Assembly: GCA_000773965.1 (NCBI GenBank)
Contig: JRUP01000022.1
Coordinates: 1-64,000 of the forward strand
Direction of reading: 5' to 3'
From: Enterobacter cancerogenus
GTDB lineage: Bacteria > Pseudomonadota > Gammaproteobacteria > Enterobacterales > Enterobacteriaceae
Length of the DNA stretch: 64,000 nucleotides
The stretch's first letter is position 1. Every line of letters starts with the position of its first letter. A program made the translations under genes and the position numbers. This document shows, in pieces, positions 20,012 to 28,472 of this stretch. The notes below the pieces were generated by a model, which saw only the letters and a program-made list of their open reading frames with translations, made no database searches and was not told the DNA's origin.

Positions 20012-20035
20012 CGGGTCGCCATTCCTGGCGACCCG
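20012..20035. repeat. Inverted repeat between the aminotransferase and epimerase genes
   Basis: CGGGTCGCCA (20012-20021), TTCC, TGGCGACCCG (20026-20035): a perfect 10-bp stem between convergent genes. There is no U tract on either side, so termination is possible but unproven. Confidence 0.55.
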
Positions 20036-20090
20036 GCTGAGAATCTGCACGTTTCACTCAATGTGCACGTGGATGCGCACCTGGAAAGGA

Positions 20091-20771
20091 TTACGCGGCT
20101 GCCGTTTCCTCGGCAAAAATGCTTTCCATCTTCTGCCACGCCTGCGCCACATCGTCATCCAGATTGAACAAACCTGACGTGCCAACGATAAACACATCCA
20201 CACCAGAAGCCGCGATCTGCTTAAAGGTGCGCGCATTGCAGGAACCATCAATCTCGGTCAGATAGTGATAACCGTGCTCTTCGCGCAGGGCAATCAGCTG
20301 GCGAATCTTGTTCAGCGTTTCCGGAATAAATTTCTGCCCCGCAAAGCCAGGATCCACCGACATCACCGTAACCTTATCCAGCAGATGTGCATATTCACGA
20401 ATGCTCTCGGCAGGTGTCGCCGGGTTTAATACCACGCCGCAGCGACGGCCCGCATCCTTAATCTGATTCAGCAGGCGGAATATTTTGTTATTCGCGGTTT
20501 CGGGATGGAAGCTAATAATATCCGCCCCCGCTTCAATGCACATCGGAATAATATCTTCCGGGTGATTGACCATTAAATGCACATCAATTGGCACATCGGT
20601 AATCTTACGCAGGTTCTCAATAAAGAACGGCGATAACGTAATATTTTTAACGTAGCTGCCATCCATAATATCGACATGATAAAAAGCCGCGGTACTATTC
20701 ATCGCTTCGATCTGTTCACGAAAGCGTGTGAGATCCATACACATTAATGACGGTGAAAATTGAGCGTTCAT
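20091..20771 (-). CDS. Ribulose-phosphate 3-epimerase family, AlsE-like (D-allulose-6-phosphate 3-epimerase)
   Basis: 226 aa TIM barrel. The start is FSPSLMCMDLTRFREQIE and the metal ligands correspond to H32 and D34 (YHVDIMDG), the His of DVHLMVN and the Asp of EIDGSCN. The sequence follows E. coli AlsE more than Rpe (SLMCMDL, LTLSPFF, VDPGFAGQKFIPE, DGSCN, FIVGTSGLF). It would epimerise C3 of a ketohexose or ketopentose 6-phosphate. It is the last gene of the IIA-IIB-IIC operon, so it probably acts on the imported sugar phosphate. The real substrate is unknown. Confidence 0.88.
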   Translation of the reverse strand: MNAQFSPSLMCMDLTRFREQIEAMNSTAAFYHVDIMDGSYVKNITLSPFFIENLRKITDVPIDVHLMVNHPEDIIPMCIEAGADIISFHPETANNKIFRLLNQIKDAGRRCGVVLNPATPAESIREYAHLLDKVTVMSVDPGFAGQKFIPETLNKIRQLIALREEHGYHYLTEIDGSCNARTFKQIAASGVDVFIVGTSGLFNLDDDVAQAWQKMESIFAEETAAA

Positions 20772-20793
20772 TGTTTATTTCCTCATTACATAA

Positions 20794-20813
20794 ACAGCGC
20801 CCGCAGGCGCTGT
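20794..20813 (-). repeat. Intercistronic hairpin between PTS IIC and epimerase genes
   Basis: ACAGCGCC (20794-20801), CGCA, GGCGCTGT (20806-20813): a perfect 8-bp stem with a 4-nt loop in the 51-nt gap. It probably stabilises or attenuates the transcript. Confidence 0.55.
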
Positions 20814-20822
20814 GTTATGACA

Positions 20823-22085
20823 TCAATGGAAGAACGAAATAATGTGGCCGAGTACGATGCCGACAATACCGAAGTCCGCGTCGCCGAAGGTGGTCGAAGC
20901 AAAGCCGAGGTCGCCCATCAGCGGCAGCAGAATCGCCGGCAGGAAGGAGATCAGCAGCCCTTGTACAAAGGAGCCGACTACCGCGCCACGACGTCCACCC
21001 GTGATGTTGCCGTATACACCCGCGGTGGCACCGCAGAAGAAGTGGGGCACCAGACCAGGAACAATCACGCTCAGACCAAACAATGGGCACAGGAACATGC
21101 TGATCAGACCGGCGGAGAAACTGCACAGAAAGCCGATGATCACCGCATTAGGTGCGAACGGGAACACGGTTGGGCAATCCAGCGCCGGTTTGGCGTTAGG
21201 CACTAACTTATCCGCGATGCCTTTGAAGGCGGGCACGATCTCGGCAATCACCATACGCACACCGGCGAGGATGATATAGACGCCAGCCGCAAAGGTGATG
21301 GACTGAATAATCGCGAACACGATGAAGTTCTGACCGCCACTCACCTGGCTTTCGGTAAACTCTTTACCCGCCACCAACACCAGCGCGATGAACAGAATCA
21401 TCATGGTCAACGAAATCGCCACCGAGGAATCACGCAGGAAGTTGAGGGTTTTCGGGACCTTCAGCTCTTCAGTGGATGGACTGCCTTTGCCCACCGCTTT
21501 ACCGACCAACGCAGACAGCAGATAACCGGTTGAGCCGAAGTGGCCGAGCGCCAGATCGTCCGAATTGGTGATTTTACGTGTGAACGGCTGCAGAATCGCC
21601 GGGCACACCACCATCATGGTGCCGAGAATCAGTGAGCCGATCAGCACCAGCCAGAAGCCATGTACGCCGCCGACGGAAAGAATCACCGCCAGCATCGCCG
21701 ACATATACAGCGTGTGATGACCGGTCAGGAAGATGTACTTCAGCGGGGTGATACGCGCCAGCAGGATGTTCACCAGCATACCGAACACCATGATCATCGC
21801 GGTTTCAGTACCGTAACTCTTCTGCGCCAGCGCGGCCATCGCATCAGTATTTGGCACGACACCCTGAATATTAAACGAGTGCTCAAACAGCTGGCTGAAA
21901 ATGGTCAGTGTTGCCGCAATCAGGTTGGCCCCTGCGATAAGAATCACAAAGCCCATGATGGTTTTCAGCGTGCCGGAAATTACATCCGACACCGGTTTCT
22001 TTTGCAGTAATAAACCAATCAGGGAAAAAAGGCCGACAAGTATTGCGGGTGTTCCGAGAACATCCTTGATGATAAATTGCAGCAT
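20823..22085 (-). CDS. PTS sugar transporter IIC, UlaA/SgaT (ascorbate-type) family
   Basis: 420 aa, about ten to eleven hydrophobic segments, without fused IIA or IIB. UlaA-type features include the opening FIIKDVLGTPAILVGLFSLIGLLLQ, KPVSDVISGTLKTIMGF, the STGYLLSALVGK loop and the C-terminal GDLGFASTTFGDADFG. It is the membrane channel that transports a sugar while IIB phosphorylates it. Operon order IIA-IIB-IIC-epimerase. In E. coli the Ula system takes up L-ascorbate, but no ulaD, ulaE or ulaG equivalents occur here, so the sugar is probably different. Confidence 0.88.
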   Translation of the reverse strand: MLQFIIKDVLGTPAILVGLFSLIGLLLQKKPVSDVISGTLKTIMGFVILIAGANLIAATLTIFSQLFEHSFNIQGVVPNTDAMAALAQKSYGTETAMIMVFGMLVNILLARITPLKYIFLTGHHTLYMSAMLAVILSVGGVHGFWLVLIGSLILGTMMVVCPAILQPFTRKITNSDDLALGHFGSTGYLLSALVGKAVGKGSPSTEELKVPKTLNFLRDSSVAISLTMMILFIALVLVAGKEFTESQVSGGQNFIVFAIIQSITFAAGVYIILAGVRMVIAEIVPAFKGIADKLVPNAKPALDCPTVFPFAPNAVIIGFLCSFSAGLISMFLCPLFGLSVIVPGLVPHFFCGATAGVYGNITGGRRGAVVGSFVQGLLISFLPAILLPLMGDLGFASTTFGDADFGIVGIVLGHIISFFH

Positions 22086-22114
22086 AATTACTCCATGTGA
22101 GTAAAATCGGGCTA

Positions 22115-22381
22115 TTACAGATTTTCCGCCAGGATTTCTTTAATTTTGGCGTTATCTAATAAATTCGTCAGACCAAATACCTGCGCGCTATGCCCGGATA
22201 ACTGATCGGCAATATCTTTGGCGCTGATAATGAGATCGGCCTGTTCCGATTTCGCCGTGGTTAAATCGGTATGGCCCACTTCGGCCTCTTTCCCTAATTC
22301 CGCCACAATTTTCTTCACGTTCATTTCCACAATAAAGCTGCTGCCTAAACCATTACCGCACACAATCAGGACTTTTTTCAT
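22115..22381 (-). CDS. PTS IIB component (ascorbate/galactitol type)
   Basis: 88 aa. The opening strand and loop KKVLIVCGNGLGSSF carry phospho-acceptor Cys8 in the IIB P-loop. The protein ends NLLDNAKIKEILAENL. It accepts the phosphate from IIA and gives it to the sugar bound by IIC. It lies between IIA (18 nt) and IIC (29 nt) in the same operon. Confidence 0.92.
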   Translation of the reverse strand: MKKVLIVCGNGLGSSFIVEMNVKKIVAELGKEAEVGHTDLTTAKSEQADLIISAKDIADQLSGHSAQVFGLTNLLDNAKIKEILAENL

Positions 22382-22399
22382 AATAGGATTCTCTGGTGG

Positions 22400-22840
22400 T
22401 TAATTTGTAATAACAGCTTCAATCGCTGGTAGGGTTGCCGCCGTCAGCAACTGCTGCAGGCGAGATTCGTCACTGAATACTTCGGCTAATGCTGTGATCA
22501 TCTGGATATGATCGTCGCCGGAAACGGCGCACAGCATAATCACCACATGCACCGGATCGTTTTCATCCGCTGCAAAGCTCACACCGTTCTTCACATGCAG
22601 CAACGACAAGCCATTCTTACGCGCGCCCTGTTCCGGACGGGCATGCGGCATCGCCAGGCCGGGTGCCAGTACGTAGTAAGGTCCCAGTTCGGCATGCGAA
22701 GTAAAGATGGCATCGAGGTAAGCCGGGGTGATCGCCCCTTCGGCCAGCAGCGGCTCAGCGGATAAACGTACCGCGTCCTGCCAGTCGCTGACCTGTTCTA
22801 CGATGCGAATATGTTGCGGTGTCAGCCATTGAGTGAGCAT
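22400..22840 (-). CDS. PTS IIA component (fructose/mannitol/ascorbate-type, UlaC-like)
   Basis: 146 aa. The phospho-His is H66 in LAMPHARPE, followed by GVSFAADENDPVHVVIMLCA, the usual IIA(fru/mtl) core. It receives phosphate from HPr. First gene of the operon, with GGAA about 6 nt before the ATG; two palindromic operators lie 80-125 bp upstream. Confidence 0.92.
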   Translation of the reverse strand: MLTQWLTPQHIRIVEQVSDWQDAVRLSAEPLLAEGAITPAYLDAIFTSHAELGPYYVLAPGLAMPHARPEQGARKNGLSLLHVKNGVSFAADENDPVHVVIMLCAVSGDDHIQMITALAEVFSDESRLQQLLTAATLPAIEAVITN

Positions 22841-22919
22841 CAGTAATTCCAGGTTATTCGTCGATGGAGTGCACTTTAGGTGATTTTCTCAGCGCTTTTC
22901 TGTGATGATTGTCGCAAAA

Positions 22920-22931
22920 GTTAGCGCTAAC
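22920..22931. promoter_or_regulatory. LacI-type operator, proximal (GTTAGCGCTAAC)
   Basis: Perfect 12-bp palindrome with the central CG step typical of LacI/GntR-type operators, 80 bp before the IIA start. A near-identical site follows at 22953. It lies between the PTS operon and the divergent LacI-family gene. Confidence 0.75.
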
Positions 22932-22952
22932 ACAGATGTTGTTAAAAACTGT

Positions 22953-22964
22953 GTTATCGCTAAC
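22953..22964. promoter_or_regulatory. LacI-type operator, distal (GTTATCGCTAAC)
   Basis: Differs by one base from the proximal site; the centres are 33 bp apart, about three helical turns, so both can be bound on the same DNA face. Confidence 0.72.
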
Positions 22965-23134
22965 ATTTTTGTGCAGCCCGTTTGTCATCGTTGCAAGCAC
23001 CTGACATGCTCGGAGATTCTGAAAATGCTCAGCAGGTGAGGCGTGCCCGAATCTGTGGTGATTAACGTGGCACGTTGGCGCATTTGGTTTTAAGCTGCGT
23101 GCGGGTAATGGTGGTAAGTCAGCTAGGAGAAGGC

Positions 23135-24160
23135 ATGGCAGAGAAAAAACGGCGCGGTACCGGCAAAAGCACACTGGCCGATGTTGCCCGTTTGGTCGGC
23201 GTGAGCACCATGACGGCATCACGTGCGTTACGCATGCCGGAAAAGGTCTCGCCTGAAATCCGCGCCAAAATTGATGCGGCCGTCGCCGAACTGGCTTACG
23301 TGCCCAATATCCAGGCGCGTAATCTGGCGTCGGCATCGTCGAAGCTGATCACCATGGTGGTGCCTTCGTTCGCCACGCCGGGCAGTGCGATTGTGTCGGA
23401 AGCGCTGCAAGAGATTCTGCGTCCGCAGGGCTACAACATGATGCTGGCGGAAGCCAACCACTCGGCGGCGGAAGAGAGCGAGTTGATCGAGATGCTGCTC
23501 TCGTATAATCCGGCGGCGATGGTGCATTTCAACTTCGACAATGCCGCTGAAGCTCATCGTTTGCTGAGTAATTCCGGCCTGCCGGTGATGGATATCGGCG
23601 GGGTGCATCAGGAATCTGCGGGTATTAGCATTGGTGTCGATTACGCTAAAGCGATTCGCCAGCTGGTGCAGAGTTTGGTGGAACGCGGTTATCGTCATCT
23701 CGGCTTGCTGTGTACGCAAACCAATACCACGATTTTCCGCCAACTGCTGAATGGCTGGCACAGCGGCATGCTGGCATCAAATCAGGCGCCGCACCGCGTG
23801 GTGACCTCGCCGAAAATGCCGACCTTTGCCGCAGGACATAGCCTGCTGGCGGAGATCCGGCTGACCTGGCCGGAACTGGATGTGCTGATTTGTACCAGCG
23901 ATGAAGTGGCGTGTGGTGCCATCATGGCTTGCCACGCTGCAGGCATCTCCATTCCCAGCCAGCTGGCGATTGCCAGCATCGGTGGCGGCCCATTGGCAGC
24001 GGTCTGCTCACCGCCGCTCACCAGCGTTGCCCTGCCTTATGAAGAGATGGGGCGCATGGCGGGCAAGCGTTTACTCTCCGCATTGAAAGGCGATGAGCCA
24101 CCTGCCATCAACGAACTGCCGATACAGCTCAAGCTGCGTGCCAGCACCCACAAGATGTAA
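23135..24160 (+). CDS. LacI-family transcriptional regulator
   Basis: 341 aa from the ATG at 23135 (AGGAGA upstream); an earlier in-frame start at 23075 lacks a ribosome site. The N-terminal HTH is TLADVARLVGVSTMTASRALRMPEKVS followed by the hinge helix region AYVPNIQARNLAS. The C-terminal periplasmic-binding-protein-like sensor has ISIGVDYAKA, LICTSDEVACGAI and TSVALPYEEMGRMA. It resembles GntR (gluconate) regulators. It is divergent from the PTS operon with twin palindromic sites between them, so it probably represses that operon until its sugar phosphate appears. Confidence 0.9.
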   Translation: MAEKKRRGTGKSTLADVARLVGVSTMTASRALRMPEKVSPEIRAKIDAAVAELAYVPNIQARNLASASSKLITMVVPSFATPGSAIVSEALQEILRPQGYNMMLAEANHSAAEESELIEMLLSYNPAAMVHFNFDNAAEAHRLLSNSGLPVMDIGGVHQESAGISIGVDYAKAIRQLVQSLVERGYRHLGLLCTQTNTTIFRQLLNGWHSGMLASNQAPHRVVTSPKMPTFAAGHSLLAEIRLTWPELDVLICTSDEVACGAIMACHAAGISIPSQLAIASIGGGPLAAVCSPPLTSVALPYEEMGRMAGKRLLSALKGDEPPAINELPIQLKLRASTHKM

Positions 24161-24253
24161 TCCTGCGGCATCGCGTGCATGAGATGTGACTCTGCGTGCG
24201 GTGCTTTTCCCAGATTCATCAAATCCTTATCAATACTAAGGCATTGATAACCC

Positions 24254-24285
24254 TTTTACCGATCATGATTTTAACTATAATGATC
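24254..24285 (+). promoter_or_regulatory. sodA promoter with possible Fur-like inverted repeat
   Basis: -35 TTTTAC (24254-24259), 16 bp, -10 TATAAT (24276-24281). GATCAT (24261-24266) and ATGATC (24280-24285) form an inverted repeat over the promoter core, where Fur acts on E. coli sodA. The match to a Fur box is only partial. Confidence 0.55.
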
Positions 24286-24347
24286 CGACTGCTTACGCGG
24301 CACCCTGATAAGGTGATGCTGCAAAACACTAAATGGAGAGGAAGAAC

Positions 24348-24965
24348 ATGAGTTATTCACTGCCATCCCTGCCTTACGCGTACGACGCACTGGAACCACA
24401 CTTCGACAAGCAGACGATGGAAATCCATCACTCTAAACACCACCAGGCTTACGTTAACAACGCGAATGCAGCGCTGGAAGGTACCGAATTCGCTAACCTG
24501 CCGGTTGAAGAATTGATCGCTAAACTGGATCAGCTGCCAGCAGACAAAAAAGGTCCACTGCGTAACAACGCAGGCGGCCACGCTAACCACAGCTTCTTCT
24601 GGAAAGGCCTGAAACTGGGCACCAGCCTGCAAGGCGAACTGAAAGCCGCTATCGAAAAAGATTTCGGCAGCGTTGAAGCTTTCCAGGCTGAGTTCGAGAA
24701 AGCCGCTACCACCCGTTTCGGTTCAGGCTGGGCGTGGCTGGTGAAAAAGGGCGATAAACTGGCTGTGGTTTCAACCGCTAACCAGGATAGCCCGCTGATG
24801 GGTGAAGCCATCTCTGGCGCATCCGGTGAGCCAATCATTGGTCTGGATGTGTGGGAACACGCTTACTACCTGAAGTATCAGAACAAACGTCCTGACTACA
24901 TCAAAGCGTTCTGGAACGTGGTGAACTGGGATGAAGCGGCTGCGCGTTTCGCTGCTGCTAAGTAA
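24348..24965 (+). CDS. sodA: Superoxide dismutase [Mn]
   Basis: 205 aa from the ATG at 24348 (GGAGAGGAA upstream); an ATG 15 nt earlier is less likely because E. coli SodA also starts MSY. It converts superoxide to oxygen and H2O2 in the cytoplasm. Metal ligands are H27 ([10 protein letters not shown]), H81 ([10 protein letters not shown]), and the Asp and His of [10 protein letters not shown]. The Mn-type markers are GGHAN and QDSPLMG. One residue shorter than the E. coli protein, by a small deletion near EGTEFANLP. Confidence 0.98.
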   Translation: MSYSLPSLPYAYDALEPHFDKQTMEIHHSKHHQAYVNNANAALEGTEFANLPVEELIAKLDQLPADKKGPLRNNAGGHANHSFFWKGLKLGTSLQGELKAAIEKDFGSVEAFQAEFEKAATTRFGSGWAWLVKKGDKLAVVSTANQDSPLMGEAISGASGEPIIGLDVWEHAYYLKYQNKRPDYIKAFWNVVNWDEAAARFAAAK

Positions 24966-24989
24966 GTTCAGGCGATAGCCAACGCACAG

Positions 24990-25019
24990 AACCGGTGAAG
25001 CTGCTTCACCGGTTTTTTT
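24990..25019 (+). terminator. sodA terminator
   Basis: AACCGGTGAAG, CTG, CTTCACCGGTT (24990-25013) with a run of seven T: a classical intrinsic terminator. Confidence 0.9.
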
Positions 25020-25156
25020 CTTTACGAAAGCTAAACACTTCTTAAACCACTTCGAGATTACCTCTGCTGACAATACCGTTACGTTCGTTATTAACCTGCC
25101 GTTGATAATTTGGGGCATAGAGTAGCCGCAGTTGATCACACGAAAGTAAAATAACT

Positions 25157-26161
25157 ATGTCTACTATCACTACCCCTGTGGCGAATAAAGATTCGTCGGC
25201 ATCCCTGTTTTTGCCGTTAATTAGCGGAAAAGTCAGACCTGATAAGTTGTGGAATAGTAGTATGTTCCGCTTTAAATTTGCTTTAAGGTCATTAATCTTT
25301 CCTGTTACAACATTTAATTACCTTAGCGCATTAGCGAAACTGCCGTTTCTGCCGCAACTGCTGAAAATGCAGGGTTTACTGCCGGCTAAACCGCATCGCC
25401 CTTACCTGCGCGCAGGCTTTAGCGTGGCACAACGTGCGCAGGCACTGCTTGACCATTACACGCTGATGGATCAACTGGATAATGCCAAACTGCGCCAGTT
25501 ACTGCTGAGTCCGGTGTTAAATGTGATTGCCACTTTTAACGGAAAAAATGATGAGGTGTTTGCTATTAATTGCTGCCCAGGACATTTTGACCGTGAAGGT
25601 GAAATAACCCTGACACTGCATTATCAAACCATGAATATTGCCTCGCTCTCTTTTTCCATTATTCAGGAAAAGGGCAAGCGCACATTATTGATTGGTGGAT
25701 TGCAGGGGCCGCGCAAACACATCTCAAATGATGTTATTCGCGATGCAACCAAAGCCGCACATGGCGTATTCCCGAAACGTCTATTAATGGAAGCGGTATT
25801 TATTCTGGCGCAACAATGTGGCGTGCAAGCGATTTGCGCAGTAGGAGATACCACGCATGTGTTCCGCAGCATGCGTTATCGCCACAGTAAAGGTGATAAG
25901 TTCTTTGCTAGCTACAGCGAGTTCTGGCTGTCACTGGGCGGTGAAGCCCGTGCCGACGACCTGTTTACGTTGCCGCTGCAGATGGAAAGGAAAGCACTGG
26001 AAGATATCGCCAGTAAGAAACGTGCGGAGTATCGTCGTCGCTATGCACTGTTGGATGCGTTGAACACCCAGGTATTGCTGGCAGCAGGGGTTGAACCCGT
26101 GGCAGGGGTTGAAGCAGTGCAGGAACAGAGCGTGGAACGCGACGTATCACACGCCGCGTAA
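25157..26161 (+). CDS. VirK/YbjX family protein (DUF535)
   Basis: 334 aa. It contains the family core: HYQTMNIASLSFSIIQEKGKRTLLIGGLQGPR, KAAHGVFPKRLLMEAVFILAQ and FRSMRYRHSKGDKFFASYSEFW. VirK/YbjX proteins are linked to resistance to antimicrobial peptides and to outer-membrane homeostasis, often under PhoP; the biochemical function is not known. The C-terminal tail from about residue 310 (VEPVAGVEAVQ) is low in complexity. Monocistronic, convergent with yibL. I see no convincing PhoP box upstream. Confidence 0.85.
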   Translation: MSTITTPVANKDSSASLFLPLISGKVRPDKLWNSSMFRFKFALRSLIFPVTTFNYLSALAKLPFLPQLLKMQGLLPAKPHRPYLRAGFSVAQRAQALLDHYTLMDQLDNAKLRQLLLSPVLNVIATFNGKNDEVFAINCCPGHFDREGEITLTLHYQTMNIASLSFSIIQEKGKRTLLIGGLQGPRKHISNDVIRDATKAAHGVFPKRLLMEAVFILAQQCGVQAICAVGDTTHVFRSMRYRHSKGDKFFASYSEFWLSLGGEARADDLFTLPLQMERKALEDIASKKRAEYRRRYALLDALNTQVLLAAGVEPVAGVEAVQEQSVERDVSHAA

Positions 26162-26168
26162 TCGGGTA

Positions 26169-26531
26169 TCAGAACGGCTGCTTCGCGTAGCCGGTCATCA
26201 CCTTCAGCCCCATCTCACGTCCCAGCGCGGTCATTGGATGCACCACCACCAGGCCGCGCACGCTCTTCTTAAATGCGCCCATGTTGGCTTGTTCTTTCTT
26301 GGTGATCTCACGGCTGAAACCCAGCTTCTGCAGCTGTTGCGCTTCTTTACTCAGTTTCTCACCGCGAACACTGCGCAGACGTTCAATTTCCTGCACCAGC
26401 TTCTCTTTTTCACGCAGCAGCTCGCCGAGTTTTTCGGCATCGCCAGATTCCAGCAGCTGGGGTTCTTTGCGATTCAATGCGTCCAGTTGATCACTGAGCA
26501 GTTTGATCTCGGCTTTTTCTTGTTCTTTCAT
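26169..26531 (-). CDS. yibL: Ribosome-associated protein YibL
   Basis: 120 aa from the ATG at 26531, the length of the E. coli homologue; an ORF extension upstream has no homology. The N-terminal two thirds are a charged coiled-coil ([17 protein letters not shown] to [11 protein letters not shown]), and the conserved C-terminus includes [20 protein letters not shown]. Reported as ribosome-associated in E. coli; molecular role unclear. Located next to mtlR, as in E. coli. Confidence 0.93.
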   Translation of the reverse strand: MKEQEKAEIKLLSDQLDALNRKEPQLLESGDAEKLGELLREKEKLVQEIERLRSVRGEKLSKEAQQLQKLGFSREITKKEQANMGAFKKSVRGLVVVHPMTALGREMGLKVMTGYAKQPF

Positions 26532-26619
26532 CAGGGGAAACTCGTTAAGGAAAACAGGCAAAGGATACATCAAAACGGGGCGATTTTGCAGCGGAGCGGA
26601 TTCGACCGCGACAGTGCCC

Positions 26620-27198
26620 CTAAACGGCCGGCTTCTTGAAGGCTTGCTTGTGGGAGATGCGCGATATCAGCTCGGTGAGCGACAGCACCATGGTAGAGCG
26701 CACCATTTGCAGATAGCGCTGCTGCTGCATACTGCGTAATGCTTCGTCGTCACGGGTGAAGTCAGGTTGAGGCGGCCACGCTACAACACAGTGCAGTTCA
26801 CCAAAGGGTCCCAAAATCTCATCGTCAGTGAAGCGATAATCACTGGTGTCGTGATTGAGTTCTTCACGCAGCGCCAGCAGCAACTCACAATCTTCATACT
26901 CATGGCGATTAATCACGCCCAAACCGTAAATCAGTTTTAGACGCACCGACAGTTCGCCCAGCGGGCCATCGCCGAGCAGCAGCGGTTCGACCGCATACTT
27001 CACGGCGTAATCGTCTTTGCGGAAAACCTGCAATACCAGCAGGTTGACCGCTTCAGCCAATAGCTCAACGGCGGCGATCAGGAAGCTTCTCACCGATCGA
27101 CCGGCGTTCAGGCGCTCAAGCACCCGGTTTTCAAAAGCTTGCTTCTCTTCCATTATTGCCTGCATCGTTCCACTACCGCCGACGGGCACGGTTGGCAC
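26620..27198 (-). CDS. mtlR: Mannitol operon repressor MtlR
   Basis: 192 aa if begun at the GTG at 27198; ATG 27165 (MQAIMEEKQ) is an alternative, since neither has a strong ribosome site. MtlR is an all-helical protein that lowers mtl expression; it has no obvious HTH. The body is nearly identical to the E. coli protein: [36 protein letters not shown] and [14 protein letters not shown]. Third gene of mtlADR, 31 bp after mtlD. Confidence 0.93.
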   Translation of the reverse strand: MPTVPVGGSGTMQAIMEEKQAFENRVLERLNAGRSVRSFLIAAVELLAEAVNLLVLQVFRKDDYAVKYAVEPLLLGDGPLGELSVRLKLIYGLGVINRHEYEDCELLLALREELNHDTSDYRFTDDEILGPFGELHCVVAWPPQPDFTRDDEALRSMQQQRYLQMVRSTMVLSLTELISRISHKQAFKKPAV

Positions 27199-27229
27199 CG
27201 CGCCCGAGTGAGCTATTAAAAGGCGCGCA

Positions 27230-28378
27230 TTATGCCATAGCGTTGTAAGCGCTCACCACTGAGGTGACCACTTCGCTATTGGCTTCCAGCCCAGAGATCT
27301 CGGCCAGCGTCGCCTGCGGGCCTTTTTCAGCCAGCAGGGCAGCCAGTTCTTGCGCCTGCGGATCGGCTTCGCTGCGGTAGTGCATCGCGGCAGCAATACC
27401 CTGCACCAGGTTGGCGTGTGGCAGGTGGTACTCAAGGGTGCCAAGCGTGGGTTTGATCAGACGATCGCCCGCGCTGAGTTTACGCAGCGGCTGGCGGCCA
27501 ACACGTTCAACATCATCTTTCAGGTACGGGTTTTCAAAACGAGTGAGGATTTTCTGGATGTAAGCGGCGTGCTTGTCGGCATCAAAGCCATAGCGCTTGA
27601 TCAGCACCTCGCCGCTCTCCTGCATCGCACCCTGCACCACGGCACGCACTTTCTCATCCAGAATCGCATCACGGATGGTGGCGTGGCCAGCTAACTGGCC
27701 AAGATACGCGGTGATGGCATGGCCGGTATTCAGCGTGAAGAGTTTGCGCTCGACAAATGCCATCAGGTTATCAGTCAACTCCATGCCAGGGATGTTTGGC
27801 AATTCACCTTTGAACTGCGTTTTATCGACAATCCATTCGCTGAAGGTTTCGACTGTCACTTCCAGCGGATCGTTGCTGCCGGCCTCAGATGGCGGCACGA
27901 TGCGGTCAACGGCGGAGTCGACGAAGCCAACGTGCTCTTCAACCCACGCGTGATACTGTTCTGGCAGCGCTTTCAGAACGTGCTGCTTTAGCTGGCTGGT
28001 GCCGCGCACCATGTTTTCACAGGCGATGATATTCAGCGGACGGACATTACCGTTGTCGCTGCGTTTGGCCAGACCTTTCGCCACACCGCCTGCGATGCGC
28101 TCCAGAATTTGCGGACCAACCGCCGTGGTAACGATATCAACCTCAGCAATCAGCGTGACGATGTCGTCGCTGGTGCTGTTCACTGCGCTAACGCCGGTAA
28201 CGATTTCGACCTTTGCCTGCTCGCCAACTACATGAACCGGATACTCATGACGGGCGTTAAGGGCATCCAGAACCACCTGATTCACATCCGCGAAGACCAG
28301 TTCGATACCGGCATCAGCCAGCAACTTACCGATAAAACCGCGACCGATGTTACCTGCTCCAAAATGTAACGCTTTCAT
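27230..28378 (-). CDS. mtlD: Mannitol-1-phosphate 5-dehydrogenase
   Basis: 382 aa from the ATG at 28378, identical in length to E. coli MtlD. It oxidises mannitol 1-phosphate to fructose 6-phosphate with NAD. The N-terminal Rossmann motif is [17 protein letters not shown] (residues 1-17). The catalytic Lys region is in [26 protein letters not shown] start 18 nt upstream is less likely. It lies 94 bp after mtlA, separated by REP-like hairpins. Confidence 0.97.
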   Translation of the reverse strand: MKALHFGAGNIGRGFIGKLLADAGIELVFADVNQVVLDALNARHEYPVHVVGEQAKVEIVTGVSAVNSTSDDIVTLIAEVDIVTTAVGPQILERIAGGVAKGLAKRSDNGNVRPLNIIACENMVRGTSQLKQHVLKALPEQYHAWVEEHVGFVDSAVDRIVPPSEAGSNDPLEVTVETFSEWIVDKTQFKGELPNIPGMELTDNLMAFVERKLFTLNTGHAITAYLGQLAGHATIRDAILDEKVRAVVQGAMQESGEVLIKRYGFDADKHAAYIQKILTRFENPYLKDDVERVGRQPLRKLSAGDRLIKPTLGTLEYHLPHANLVQGIAAAMHYRSEADPQAQELAALLAEKGPQATLAEISGLEANSEVVTSVVSAYNAMA

Positions 28379-28405
28379 AAATTTGACCCATATCAAATGA
28401 CGAAA

Positions 28406-28453
28406 GGGCGGGCAAATCCGCCCCGGAAATGTGGGACGGGCTTGCCCGCCCCA
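28406..28453. repeat. Two REP-like GC hairpins between mtlA and mtlD
   Basis: GGGCGG/CCGCCC (28406-28423) and a second stem, GGGACGGGC/GCCCGCCCC (from 28433), separated by GGAAATGT. GC-rich paired hairpins like these often protect the upstream mRNA end, which would favour mtlA over mtlD expression. Confidence 0.6.
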
Positions 28454-28472
28454 GGGAAGTTAAAACGTGGTA

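Noticed and set aside
25081..25140. PhoP box upstream of the VirK/YbjX gene
   Set aside because: Only loose matches to the GTTTA direct repeat with wrong spacing.
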